A stretch of 17,510 nt of DNA from an uncultured Clostridia bacterium (GTDB lineage Bacteria > Bacillota > Clostridia > TANB77 > CAG-508). The stretch covers positions 1 through 17,510 of the forward strand of contig CALXSO010000051.1 in assembly GCA_944391155.1 (NCBI GenBank). Reading direction: 5' to 3'. Positions 6,961-12,873 of this stretch are shown piece by piece. The notes under the pieces were generated by a model, which saw nothing but the letters and a program-made list of their open reading frames with translations, was not told the origin of the DNA and made no database searches. Position 1 is the stretch's first letter, and each line of letters begins with the position of its first letter. The translations under genes and the position numbers were made by a program.

Positions 6961-8685
6961 ATGGAATATTTAGAAGAATATAAAAAATGGTGTGAAGGAT
7001 CAGAGTTTGATGAAGATACAAAGAAAGAATTATTGGCAATAAAGGGAGATACTGCGGAAATTGAGGATAGATTTTACAAAGAGCTTGAATTTGGAACAGC
7101 AGGATTAAGAGGAATTATTGGTGCAGGAACTAATAGAATGAATCGTTATACTGTTGGAAAGGCTACACAGGGATTAGCAAATTATATTAAAGAGCAAGGA
7201 ATGCAAGAAAAAGGTGTAGCAATCAGTTATGATTCAAGAAAAATGTCAAAGGAATTCAGTTTACAAACAGCTCTAATATTGAATGCAAATGGAATAAAAA
7301 CATATTTATTTGAAAATTTAAGACCAGTACCTGAATTATCATTTGCTGTTAGAGAATTAAAATGTACAGCAGGTATAATGATTACAGCAAGTCATAATCC
7401 ACCTAAGTATAATGGGTATAAAGTTTATTGGGATGATGGAGCACAGATAGTTAGTCCTAGAGATAAAGAGATTATTAGTAAGGTAAGAGAAGTCAAAGAT
7501 TATGCAGAAATAAAAATGATTTCCAAGGATGAAGCGATAGAAAAAAGATTATTTAATACTATTGGTAAAGAAATGGATGATAAATATATAGATACAGTAA
7601 AAAATTTAGTATTAAATCCAGAAGTTGTAAAAGAACAAGGAAAAAAATTAAAAGTAGTGTATACACCATTACATGGGACAGGAAGTACAGTTGCGGAAAG
7701 ATTATTAAAAGAAATTGGAATTGAAAATTTATATGTTGTTGAGGAACAAAGAGAGCCTGACGGTAATTTTCCAACTGTAGATTATCCAAATCCAGAAGAT
7801 CCAAAAGCTTTTAAATTAGCATTAGAATTAGCCAAAAAAGTAGATGCAGATGTTGTTTTAGCAACTGATCCAGATGCAGATAGATTAGGTGTTTTTGCAA
7901 AAGATAGTAAAACAAGTAAATATATGGATTATACTGGAAATATGTCAGCATTATTAATTGCAGAATATAGAATTTCTCAGATGAAAGAAAAAGGACTATT
8001 ACCAGATAACGGAATGCTAATAAAAACAGTAGTTTCTTCTAATTTAGCAGATGCGATTGCAAAGGAATATAATTTAGAATTAATAGAAGTTCTAACAGGT
8101 TTTAAGAATATCGGTGCAGTAATGAGAAAAGCTGAAGAAAATAATGACAAAAAATATGTATTTGGTTTTGAAGAAAGCTACGGATGCTTGATTGGTGATT
8201 ATGCAAGAGATAAAGACGGTATAGCTGCTGTTATGGCTTTGTGTGAAGCAGCATGTTTTTATAAATCTAGAGGCGAAACCCTATGGGATCAAATGAATAA
8301 TATTTATAAGAAATATGGATATTATAAAGAAACACAAGTATCAATTGTTAGAGAAGGAGCAGAAGGAGCAGAAGAAATTAAAAAAATGATGACTTCTATG
8401 AGGAATAGGGATATAGATTCAATAGGTAATTATAAAGTTTTAACTTTTAAAGATATTGAAAAAGATATTGTTAAAAATATGAAAACAGGAGAAATAGGAA
8501 AAACAGGTTTACCAAAATCAAATGTTTTGTATTATGCATTAGAAGATGAAGCTTGGTGTTGTGTGAGACCATCTGGTACAGAACCTAAAATAAAATTTTA
8601 TATGGGAGTGAAAGGTTCATCTGAAAAAGATGCAGAAATAAAATTAGAGGAATTAAAAAATGCGATGATTAATTTAGCAAAATAA
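6961..8685 (+). CDS. pgcA: Alpha-phosphoglucomutase / phospho-sugar mutase
   Basis: Alpha-D-phosphohexomutase that interconverts hexose 6- and 1-phosphates. The 574-aa length fits the PgcA/PGM2-like class. Domain order is clear: GTAGLRG (45-51), the phosphoserine loop TASHNPPKYNGYK with S144 as the phosphorylated residue, the Mg-binding DPDADRLG (303-310), the sugar-binding FEESYG (403-408) and the C-terminal phosphate-binding RPSGTEPKIKF at about 540-550. All key residues are present. The stop codon of the upstream pyrophosphorylase is followed at once by GGAGG and this ATG 10 bp later, so the pair is translated from one message and should supply a UDP-sugar for surface glycans or glycolipids. 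A bidirectional terminator follows at 8744-8780. Confidence 0.93.
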   Translation: MEYLEEYKKWCEGSEFDEDTKKELLAIKGDTAEIEDRFYKELEFGTAGLRGIIGAGTNRMNRYTVGKATQGLANYIKEQGMQEKGVAISYDSRKMSKEFSLQTALILNANGIKTYLFENLRPVPELSFAVRELKCTAGIMITASHNPPKYNGYKVYWDDGAQIVSPRDKEIISKVREVKDYAEIKMISKDEAIEKRLFNTIGKEMDDKYIDTVKNLVLNPEVVKEQGKKLKVVYTPLHGTGSTVAERLLKEIGIENLYVVEEQREPDGNFPTVDYPNPEDPKAFKLALELAKKVDADVVLATDPDADRLGVFAKDSKTSKYMDYTGNMSALLIAEYRISQMKEKGLLPDNGMLIKTVVSSNLADAIAKEYNLELIEVLTGFKNIGAVMRKAEENNDKKYVFGFEESYGCLIGDYARDKDGIAAVMALCEAACFYKSRGETLWDQMNNIYKKYGYYKETQVSIVREGAEGAEEIKKMMTSMRNRDIDSIGNYKVLTFKDIEKDIVKNMKTGEIGKTGLPKSNVLYYALEDEAWCCVRPSGTEPKIKFYMGVKGSSEKDAEIKLEELKNAMINLAK

Positions 8686-8743
8686 TCTTCGAATGCATTA
8701 GAAAATAATTTATTAGAAAAATAAAAAGTTTTATAATAAAAAA

Positions 8744-8780
8744 TAAAAATGTTGAAATAATTCAGCATTTTTATTTTTTA
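8744..8780 (+). terminator. Bidirectional Rho-independent terminator
   Basis: A 13-bp stem (8744-8756 with 8761-8773, one G-U pair) with a 4-nt ATAA loop and a T run on the plus strand; the left flank is A-rich, so it also works leftward. It separates the convergent pgcA and ttcA-like genes and overlaps the last codon of the latter. Confidence 0.85.
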
Positions 8781-9484
8781 ATTTTCCAATCATCCAAATT
8801 TCTTTGTATTGCACCAAATAAATTTGCTCTAAGCATAGGAATTTCTTTACTTAATTTAAAAATTAAATCTTTCATAAATTCCCTTTTTGATGTACCATCC
8901 ATTGGACAAACTTTTGGCATTACCGATAAATTATTTTTTTTGATAAATCGTTTTGTTTCTTTTTCAGGAGTATACACTAGAGGTCTTATTAATGTAATTT
9001 TTGTTCTATCCATGTAACTTACTGGTGAAAATGTATTTATACTACCAGTGTATAATAAATTTAATAAAAAAGTTTCAAGGACATCATCTTGATTATGACC
9101 AAGGGCAATTTTGTTGCAACCTTCTTTTATTGCAATAGAATTTATTACGCCTCTACGCAAATTAGCACATAGAGAACAAGGATTTTTTTCTTTTCTTATA
9201 TCAAATACTATTTCTTTTGCGTTACTTTTCTCAATAAATAAAGGAATATCTACGGAAGAACATAGATTTTTTAAGAAATTGGTGTCAAAAAACTCAAATC
9301 CAGGATCAATACTAACAGCTATTATTTCAAATTTTTTTGGATAAAATCTTTGTAAATTTTTAAAAGCATATAGCATTGTTATAGAATCTTTGCCTCCTGA
9401 TAGACATATTGCGATTTTATCACCTTCATCTATCATTTGATATTCTTCAATTGCTTTTCTCATATGACTTAGTATTCTTTGCAT
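8771..9484 (-). CDS. ttcA: TtcA-type tRNA 2-thiocytidine synthetase
   Basis: PP-loop ATPase that thiolates tRNA; TtcA modifies cytidine 32 using an Fe-S cluster. The 237-aa protein has the PP-loop SGGKDS at residues 29-34, then the first cluster cysteine pair C103-x2-C106 in NPCSLCANLRRG, the LGHNQDDVLETFLLNLLYTG core at 128-147, and a third cysteine C193 in KVCPMDGTSKREF. That matches the three-cysteine arrangement of E. coli TtcA. The family also contains close homologs with other tRNA targets, so exact modification is inferred. The ATG at 9484 has only a weak purine stretch next to it; a strong AAAGGAG lies 42 bases away with a hairpin in between (see separate entry). A promoter is at 9554-9582. 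Confidence 0.88.
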   Translation of the reverse strand: MQRILSHMRKAIEEYQMIDEGDKIAICLSGGKDSITMLYAFKNLQRFYPKKFEIIAVSIDPGFEFFDTNFLKNLCSSVDIPLFIEKSNAKEIVFDIRKEKNPCSLCANLRRGVINSIAIKEGCNKIALGHNQDDVLETFLLNLLYTGSINTFSPVSYMDRTKITLIRPLVYTPEKETKRFIKKNNLSVMPKVCPMDGTSKREFMKDLIFKLSKEIPMLRANLFGAIQRNLDDWKIKK

Positions 9485-9492
9485 TTTTTCTT

Positions 9493-9533
9493 TTATGATT
9501 TATTTAATATTTTAAATAATCATAAGCTCCTTT
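9493..9533 (-). promoter_or_regulatory. SD-hairpin-AUG arrangement in the ttcA leader
   Basis: On the minus strand AAAGGAG occupies 9533-9527. A 14-bp A/U-rich hairpin with one bulge and an AAUA loop fills 9525-9493. Eight bases (AAGAAAAA) then lead to the ATG at 9484. Linear SD-to-AUG spacing is about 42 nt, but with the hairpin folded it becomes 9 nt, the normal distance. A three-residue frame (ATG ATT ATT TAA) also starts at 9523, three bases past the SD. Confidence 0.6.
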
Positions 9534-9553
9534 CTTTAAAATAAATTTAGATT

Positions 9554-9582
9554 ATTTTATCATTTTTTTGGTGATTGGTCAA
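9554..9582 (-). promoter_or_regulatory. SigA promoter of ttcA
   Basis: Reading leftward: TTGACC (9582-9577), a 17-bp spacer, TAAAAT (9559-9554). The leader is about 60 nt and contains the hairpin arrangement at 9493-9533. Confidence 0.7.
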
Positions 9583-9694
9583 TTTTTGAATAATATTGAT
9601 GGTAAAATTAATCGGTTAATTGAAAAATTACTTTTATGCTATACAGAATAGTAACTCTAGCTAAAATTAAGTTTGTGAATTGTAACAATATTGA

Positions 9695-9724
9695 TTGACA
9701 ACATTAATAAAAAAATGTTAATAT
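9695..9724 (+). promoter_or_regulatory. Probable promoter of the tRNA-Arg gene
   Basis: TTGACA at 9695-9700 is exact. The best -10 is TAATAT at 9719-9724 (18-bp spacer), which is weaker. It is about 60 bases upstream of the mature tRNA 5' end. The rest of the 9485-9783 gap shows nothing else beyond the ttcA leader and promoter. Confidence 0.5.
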
Positions 9725-9783
9725 ATGTTTGGGTTTATAATGTTAGTAAATTAAAAGACAAATTAAAGTTACAAATTAAATAT

Positions 9784-9860
9784 GTACCAGTAGCTCATCA
9801 GGATAGAGCACTTTCCTCCTAAGAAAGGGGTAGGGGGTTCGAGTCCCTCCTGGTACACCA
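9784..9860 (+). tRNA. tRNA-Arg (anticodon CCU)
   Basis: The acceptor GTACCAG (9784-9790) pairs with CTGGTAC (9850-9856), followed by discriminator A and an encoded CCA. The anticodon stem is CTTTC/GAAAG with loop CTCCTAA, giving anticodon CCT at 9818-9820, which reads AGG. The T arm contains GGTTCGAGTCC. A run of seven T follows the CCA and may terminate it. This tRNA is a frequent target for phage and ICE integrases, and an integrase gene lies 85 bp away pointing toward it. Confidence 0.97.
9836..9860. other. Predicted left attachment site in tRNA 3' end
   Basis: Tyrosine integrases of this type usually recombine within the T arm or 3' end of a tRNA and leave the tRNA intact. The integrase gene starts its C-terminal end 85 bp to the right, so the host-element junction should fall here. 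The matching right-end copy is outside the window, so the core cannot be delimited. Confidence 0.45.
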
Positions 9861-9945
9861 TTTTTTTAAATTCTGCAAATGTTGATTTATCAATGTTTGT
9901 GGTTATTTTTTTATTTAAAATAATGCAATGGTAATGCAGTAGCTT

Positions 9946-10713
9946 TTAAAGCCCAATTTTTTTCATATATAAATCATATTTTTTATTTTCTTCTTTATTG
10001 AATTTGTTGAATACACTTGTGTAAGTATCAAGAGTTGTTTGTATCTTTTTATGTCCTAATGTTTTTTGCAAAACTTTTGCTGACATACCAGCTTCTATAC
10101 ATCTAGTAGCAAATGTATGTCTTAACATATGCGTATGAATATGTTTGCATATGTTGTTTTTCTCGTTTAGTCTTTGTAAAAAACAGTTTATTTCATTTGG
10201 CGAAATTAAAGTATTTCTTTTGTAATCGTAAAAAAGTAAATTATGAATATTAGTAATATTATCTTGTAATATGTCTCTTAATATTGATTTTGCATTACTA
10301 GATAAATAAACATTACGCGTTCCTGCTTTTGTTTTTGTTTTATTTCCTAATATAACTTTGTCTTCTTTGTTGCGAGTTAATGTTTTCTCAATTGTCAAAG
10401 TGTTTTCTTTTAGATCAATATTGTCTCTTGTTAAGGCTAGCGTTTCGCCTATTCTTAAACCTGTAAATAGAGTTAACAGTATAATGTTTTTATATTTGTG
10501 ATTAGACTTTTTTAGAACTTTAATTAGTTTTTGTTCTTCTTCAATTGTTAAAGCTTCTACTTTTTCTGTTTCTTTTTTTGATTTTGGTTTTTTGATGCTT
10601 TCGTTATCCATTAAATTGTATGTTATTATTCTTTCTGAAATTGCAATTTTAAAGCCTTTATTTAAAAACATATATAATTTATCTATTACATTCTGAGAAT
10701 ATCTTTTCAGCAC
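9946..10713 (-). pseudogene. int: Tyrosine integrase, C-terminal catalytic part (frame-shifted)
   Basis: Catalytic domain of a phage/ICE tyrosine recombinase that would insert the element into tRNA-Arg. In this 255-residue stretch the full active site is present: R87 in TGLRIGE, a lysine in KTKTKAGTR (about 129), H195-x-x-R198 in HTHMLRHTFATR, H221 in LGH and nucleophile Y231 in TLDTYTSVF. The frame is open back to 10767, adding FVELETIDSKTNEK before the GTG at 10713, and continues from the N-terminal fragment by a -1 shift at an A7 tract (10773-10767). Joined, the protein would be about 398 aa, a normal size. Either the gene is broken, the assembly lost a base, or ribosomes shift; a GTG start here could also yield a truncated catalytic protein. 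Confidence 0.85.
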
Positions 10714-10742
10714 CTTCTCGTTTGTTTTAGAGTCTATTGTTT

Positions 10743-11141
10743 CTAATTCAACAAATCGGGTAGGGATTTTTTTATATCGTTTACTGTTACTTTTTGTATT
10801 GGTTTATAAATAAAATTATTGCAACATTTTTCAAGTAAATTTAAGTTATTTAAATCTCTAATGTATGTTCTATCTGACGTGACTCCAGATTTATTTTTTA
10901 TTTCAATGTAATCTTTTAAAATATTATATAGGCTAATATCGTTCTGTTCTATATATGTATTTTTACTTATACTAGAGATAATTTCATTAAATCTTTTTTT
11001 AAAATCTCCTGCTTTTTCATTTTTTCTTTGATACACGGAATGTCTTTTATTGTTGTATACATATTGACCAATATATAAGCCAGTTACATTAGATTTGTAT
11101 ACTGTACCTTCTCCGTTTCCTTTTTCTTTTTTTCTTCCCAT
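10743..11141 (-). pseudogene. int: Tyrosine integrase, N-terminal part (frame-shifted)
   Basis: N-terminal arm-binding and core-binding regions of the same integrase. Residues 1-50 (MGRKKEKGNGEGTVYKS, GLYIGQYVYNNKRHSVY) match the AP2-like arm-type DNA-binding domain with its WRA-like strands, and residues 65-125 form the SAM-like core-binding helices. The ATG at 11141 has GGAGG eight bases upstream. Reading frame 0 stops nine codons after an in-register A_AAA_AAA heptamer at 10773-10767. Continuing in the -1 frame gives the rest of the integrase. A promoter for it lies at 11200-11227, sharing sequence with an opposing promoter. Confidence 0.85.
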
Positions 11142-11178
11142 AATAAAACCTCCAATTTCAATTTTTTAAATAAAACTA

Positions 11179-11207
11179 TTGAAAATGAAGGTGCTTTCAT
11201 ATATAAT
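11179..11207 (+). promoter_or_regulatory. Rightward SigA promoter of the predicted small RNA
   Basis: TTGAAA (11179-11184), exactly 17 bp, TATAAT (11202-11207). The expected start is near 11214. It reads away from the integrase and into a hairpin with a T5 tail about 75 nt later. No protein gene lies on this strand here. Confidence 0.65.
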
Positions 11208-11227
11208 ATAAAAGTAATCACTTTCAA
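11200..11227 (-). promoter_or_regulatory. Leftward promoter of the integrase
   Basis: TTGAAA (11227-11222), a 16-bp spacer, TATATA (11205-11200). The start would be near 11193, about 50 bases before the integrase ATG. Its -10 overlaps that of the opposing promoter. Confidence 0.5.
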
Positions 11228-11289
11228 TAGTGTTTATATGTGAGAATTTATGTACCGTGTCGCAAACTTGGAGCATAAATTCTCTTTTT
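11214..11289 (+). ncRNA. Predicted ~75-nt phage small RNA
   Basis: It starts from the promoter at 11179-11207 and ends at an 11-bp perfect stem, GAGAATTTATG (11242-11252) with CATAAATTCTC (11274-11284), followed by TTTTT. The 21-nt loop plus the top of the stem contain TGTACCGTGTCGCA (11251-11264), the exact reverse complement of 12357-12370 in the cro-xis message, directly upstream of the xis ribosome site. The loop also holds GGAG. It is also antisense to any repressor read-through transcript heading for the integrase. No open frame with a ribosome site is present. Existence and target are predicted, not shown. Confidence 0.5.
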
Positions 11290-11292
11290 GTA

Positions 11293-11937
11293 TTAAAATT
11301 CTCTTTTTAACTGTTTGACAATACCAACGATTGTAACAGGTATTGTCTTCATTTCATCATAAGTAAATATTAGTGGTTCATAATTAGAATTAAGCGGTTG
11401 CAATAAAATGCTATTATTTCCTTTTTTTCCTTTCTTTATTGTTGCTTCGCTTCCATTTACTATAGCAACTACTAAATCTCCTGTTTCAAAATCATCTTGT
11501 TTTTTTATAATAACAATGTCGTTTTCCATTAGAACAGGAAACATACTGTCGCCTTTTATTTTTAAAGCAAAATAGTCTGAGCCATCTTTTATTATATTTT
11601 TATCAACTTCAATCATACCTTCCCAATTTTCTTGTGCCATATAGTTATATCCTGCTTTTACTATACCTAGAAGCGGAATTTCAGCTATTGGGTTTCCTAA
11701 TTTATCGGTTTTAATTTCTTCGATTGGAACATCGTAGCCCATAAGCCAAACAGGATTAATTCTCAACGCATCAGAAATTGAAGTTATTTTTCTTTGTCTA
11801 GCAATTGCATTTCCAGAAAGATATTTGCTTATTAAACTTTCACTAATGCCTGTTTTTTCGTGAAGTTCTACTGGCTTCATGTTTCTATATTTTAGAGCTT
11901 TTTCTAATCTATTTTGAAAACTTTCAATTGGTTTCAT
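11293..11937 (-). CDS. Phage repressor, HTH plus S24 LexA-like peptidase
   Basis: CI-type lysogeny repressor expected to self-cleave when RecA is activated by DNA damage. Residues 1-70 are an XRE helix-turn-helix (LEKALKYRNMKPVELHEKTGISESLISKYLSG). After a linker comes the S24 domain: cleavage site A95-G96 in GIVKAGYNY, nucleophile S131 in KIKGDSMFPVL, and general-base K168 in SEATIKK. All three are present, so the protein should be SOS-inducible. Its 214-aa length is normal. The ATG at 11937 follows a GGAGG ribosome site. Its promoter is at 11957-11985, and operator O1 lies between it and the divergent cro promoter. The matching operator sequence CTTGAA-N5-TTCAAG is the likely binding site, by position. 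Confidence 0.93.
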   Translation of the reverse strand: MKPIESFQNRLEKALKYRNMKPVELHEKTGISESLISKYLSGNAIARQRKITSISDALRINPVWLMGYDVPIEEIKTDKLGNPIAEIPLLGIVKAGYNYMAQENWEGMIEVDKNIIKDGSDYFALKIKGDSMFPVLMENDIVIIKKQDDFETGDLVVAIVNGSEATIKKGKKGNNSILLQPLNSNYEPLIFTYDEMKTIPVTIVGIVKQLKREF

Positions 11938-11956
11938 AGTATTCCTCCATAGCTAT

Positions 11957-11985
11957 ATTATAAAGAAAAGTTTAATAAAAATCAA
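11957..11985 (-). promoter_or_regulatory. Repressor maintenance promoter
   Basis: Reading leftward: TTGATT (11985-11980), a 17-bp spacer, TATAAT (11962-11957). The leader is short, about 15-20 nt before the repressor ATG. Confidence 0.75.
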
Positions 11986-12011
11986 GTATTTTTAAAAAGA
12001 AATTAAAAAAA

Positions 12012-12028
12012 CTTGAAAAAAATTCAAT
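12012..12028. promoter_or_regulatory. Operator copy O1 (CTTGAA-N5-TTCAAT)
   Basis: Inverted half-sites CTTGAA and TTCAA with a 5-bp A centre, located between the repressor and cro -35 boxes. It differs from O2/O3 in the centre and in the last base. Its centre is 61 bp from that of O2, close to six helical turns. Confidence 0.65.
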
Positions 12029-12035
12029 AAAACTA

Positions 12036-12064
12036 TTGACAAAATAAAATGTTTAATATAAGAT
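12036..12064 (+). promoter_or_regulatory. Early rightward promoter (cro/xis operon)
   Basis: TTGACA (12036-12041) with a 17-bp spacer to TAAGAT (12059-12064); an alternative -10, TATAAG at 12057-12062, gives a 15-bp spacer. Operator O2 begins 9 bp after the -10, so bound repressor would cover the start site. Confidence 0.65.
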
Positions 12065-12072
12065 ATAGAAAA

Positions 12073-12089
12073 CTTGAATTAAATTCAAG
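12073..12089. promoter_or_regulatory. Operator copy O2 (CTTGAATTAAATTCAAG)
   Basis: A perfect 17-bp palindrome-like site (CTTGAA/TTCAAG around TTAAA) at the expected start of the early transcript and upstream of cro. It is identical over all 17 bases to O3. Confidence 0.75.
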
Positions 12090-12110
12090 AAAGAAAAGAG
12101 GTGTAAAAAG

Positions 12111-12356
12111 GTGGTTTATGATTTTAACAAGCTTAGAGGAAGAATAAAAGAAAAATTAAAATATGAGTCTGTATTTGCTGAAAAGATAGGAATTTCACAA
12201 GTGGCATTAAGTTCAAAACTTAACAATAAAAGTGATTTTACAGCAACAGAAATATCTAAAGCTTGCGAAGAAGATGTGTTAGATATTTCAGAAAATGATA
12301 TAGGACAATATTTTTTTACAAAAAAACTTGAATTAAATTCAAGAAAAATAAAATAA
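12111..12356 (+). CDS. Cro-like HTH protein, DUF739 family
   Basis: Small phage DNA-binding protein encoded divergently from the repressor, expected to act as Cro by shutting off the repressor promoter during lytic growth. The 81-aa sequence opens with the DUF739 hallmark VYDFNKLRGRIKEKL, followed by a helix-turn-helix (SVFAEKIGISQVALSSKLNNKSDFTATEISKACE) at about residues 20-52 and the terminal IGQYFFTKKLELN. Start is GTG at 12111 with AGAGGTG eight bases upstream; there is no usable ATG. The last codons contain operator copy O3, so the coding sequence doubles as a regulatory site (KLELNSRK). The stop codon is immediately followed by the 14-mer complementary to the predicted small RNA. Confidence 0.88.
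   Translation: MVYDFNKLRGRIKEKLKYESVFAEKIGISQVALSSKLNNKSDFTATEISKACEEDVLDISENDIGQYFFTKKLELNSRKIK
12327..12343. promoter_or_regulatory. Operator copy O3 inside the cro 3' end
   Basis: CTTGAATTAAATTCAAG, identical to O2, 254 bp downstream of it and within the last codons of the cro-like gene. It could support looping between distant operators or act as a roadblock to early transcription. In RNA it can also form a small hairpin. Confidence 0.65.
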
Positions 12357-12370
12357 TGCGACACGGTACA
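12357..12370 (+). promoter_or_regulatory. 14-mer in the cro-xis junction, predicted sRNA target
   Basis: TGCGACACGGTACA follows the cro stop codon without a gap and ends 8 bases before the AAAGGAG ribosome site of the next gene. Its perfect inverted copy is at 11251-11264. With 8 G/C in 14 bases it stands out from AT-rich surroundings. Confidence 0.55.
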
Positions 12371-12395
12371 AAAAAAAGAAAGGAGAGTGGTTACA

Positions 12396-12659
12396 TTGGA
12401 AGAATTGTTAAAAACAATGATTAATGAACAAAAAAGAACAAATGAGTTACTGATGTATGGATATCAGGGTAAAAATCCAAATGAATTGTTAACTGTTGAA
12501 CAGATACACGAAGAATTTAAAATAGGAATAATAACGGTTAGAAAAATGTTTCAAGATAAATCTTTGCCAGTTCAAAGATATACAACGCCATTTAAGGTAA
12601 CAAGAAAAGCATTCAATGATTACATAAATAAAAATCACGATTATTTAAGTGAAAGGTAG
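12396..12659 (+). CDS. Xis-like helix-turn-helix protein
   Basis: Small DNA-binding protein likely to be the excisionase/directionality factor, or an early regulator. The 87-aa sequence has a coiled N-terminal stretch (EELLKTMINEQKRTNELLMYGYQ) and a MerR/excisionase-type winged helix at about residues 32-82: ELLTVEQIHEEFKIGIITVRKMFQDKSLPVQRYTTPFKVTRKAFNDYINK, with the recognition helix followed by the beta wing. I placed the start at TTG 12396 because AAAGGAG lies 8 bases upstream; a GTG at 12387 in frame overlaps that ribosome site and is unlikely. It is the first gene after the predicted antisense target. Xis identity is inferred from fold and place; other small HTH phage proteins look similar. 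Confidence 0.75.
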   Translation: MEELLKTMINEQKRTNELLMYGYQGKNPNELLTVEQIHEEFKIGIITVRKMFQDKSLPVQRYTTPFKVTRKAFNDYINKNHDYLSER

Positions 12660-12669
12660 GCAAAATTAA

Positions 12670-12873
12670 ATGTTAATTATCAGTCAAAGAAAAGACAAAG
12701 TTACTGAAAGTATGGAATTTGAAATACGAAAAAAGGAAACGTGTAAATCAATTTTTATAGATGAAGCATCATATCGAAAATATAAAAAAATAGCGAACAA
12801 AAAAGATGATAGGCATATGAGCATTGAAGAGTTAAAACGGTCTAGGAGAATTGATAAACAAGACTTTAGTTGA
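12670..12873 (+). CDS. Small phage protein, 67 aa
   Basis: Hypothetical. The opening MLIISQRKDKVTESMEFEIRKK resembles the start of a widespread clostridial phage protein that begins with an IISQD-type strand. The remainder (FIDEASYRKYKKIANKKDDRHMSIEELKRSRRIDKQ) is basic and helical. It sits 10 bp after the Xis-like gene with an AGGTAGG ribosome site about 12 bases before the ATG. It overlaps the next gene, whose sequence resembles the C-terminal half of the same phage family, so the two may be halves of one split ancestral gene. Function unknown. Confidence 0.6.
   Translation: MLIISQRKDKVTESMEFEIRKKETCKSIFIDEASYRKYKKIANKKDDRHMSIEELKRSRRIDKQDFS

Larger units (their letters stand above)
11176..11230. 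promoter_or_regulatory. 55-bp dyad with two opposing promoters
   Basis: CTATTGAAAATGA (11176-11188) and TCACTTTCAATAG (11218-11230) match as inverted repeats at 12 of 13 positions. Each arm carries the TTGAAA -35 of a promoter reading toward the other, and the -10 boxes overlap at the centre (11200-11207). RNA polymerase should be able to occupy only one orientation at a time. The arms may also be binding sites for a regulator. Confidence 0.65.

Noticed and set aside
9512..9523. MII three-codon frame as a leader peptide controlling ttcA
   Set aside because: The start is only three bases from the SD and the frame contains no regulatory codons; the hairpin bridge explains the spacing better, so it is mentioned only as a rival.
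12024..12039. TCAATA-AAAC-TATTGA inverted repeat as a further operator in the repressor-cro gap
   Set aside because: It is short, overlaps the cro -35 box and shares bases with it by necessity; it does not match the CTTGAA operator.
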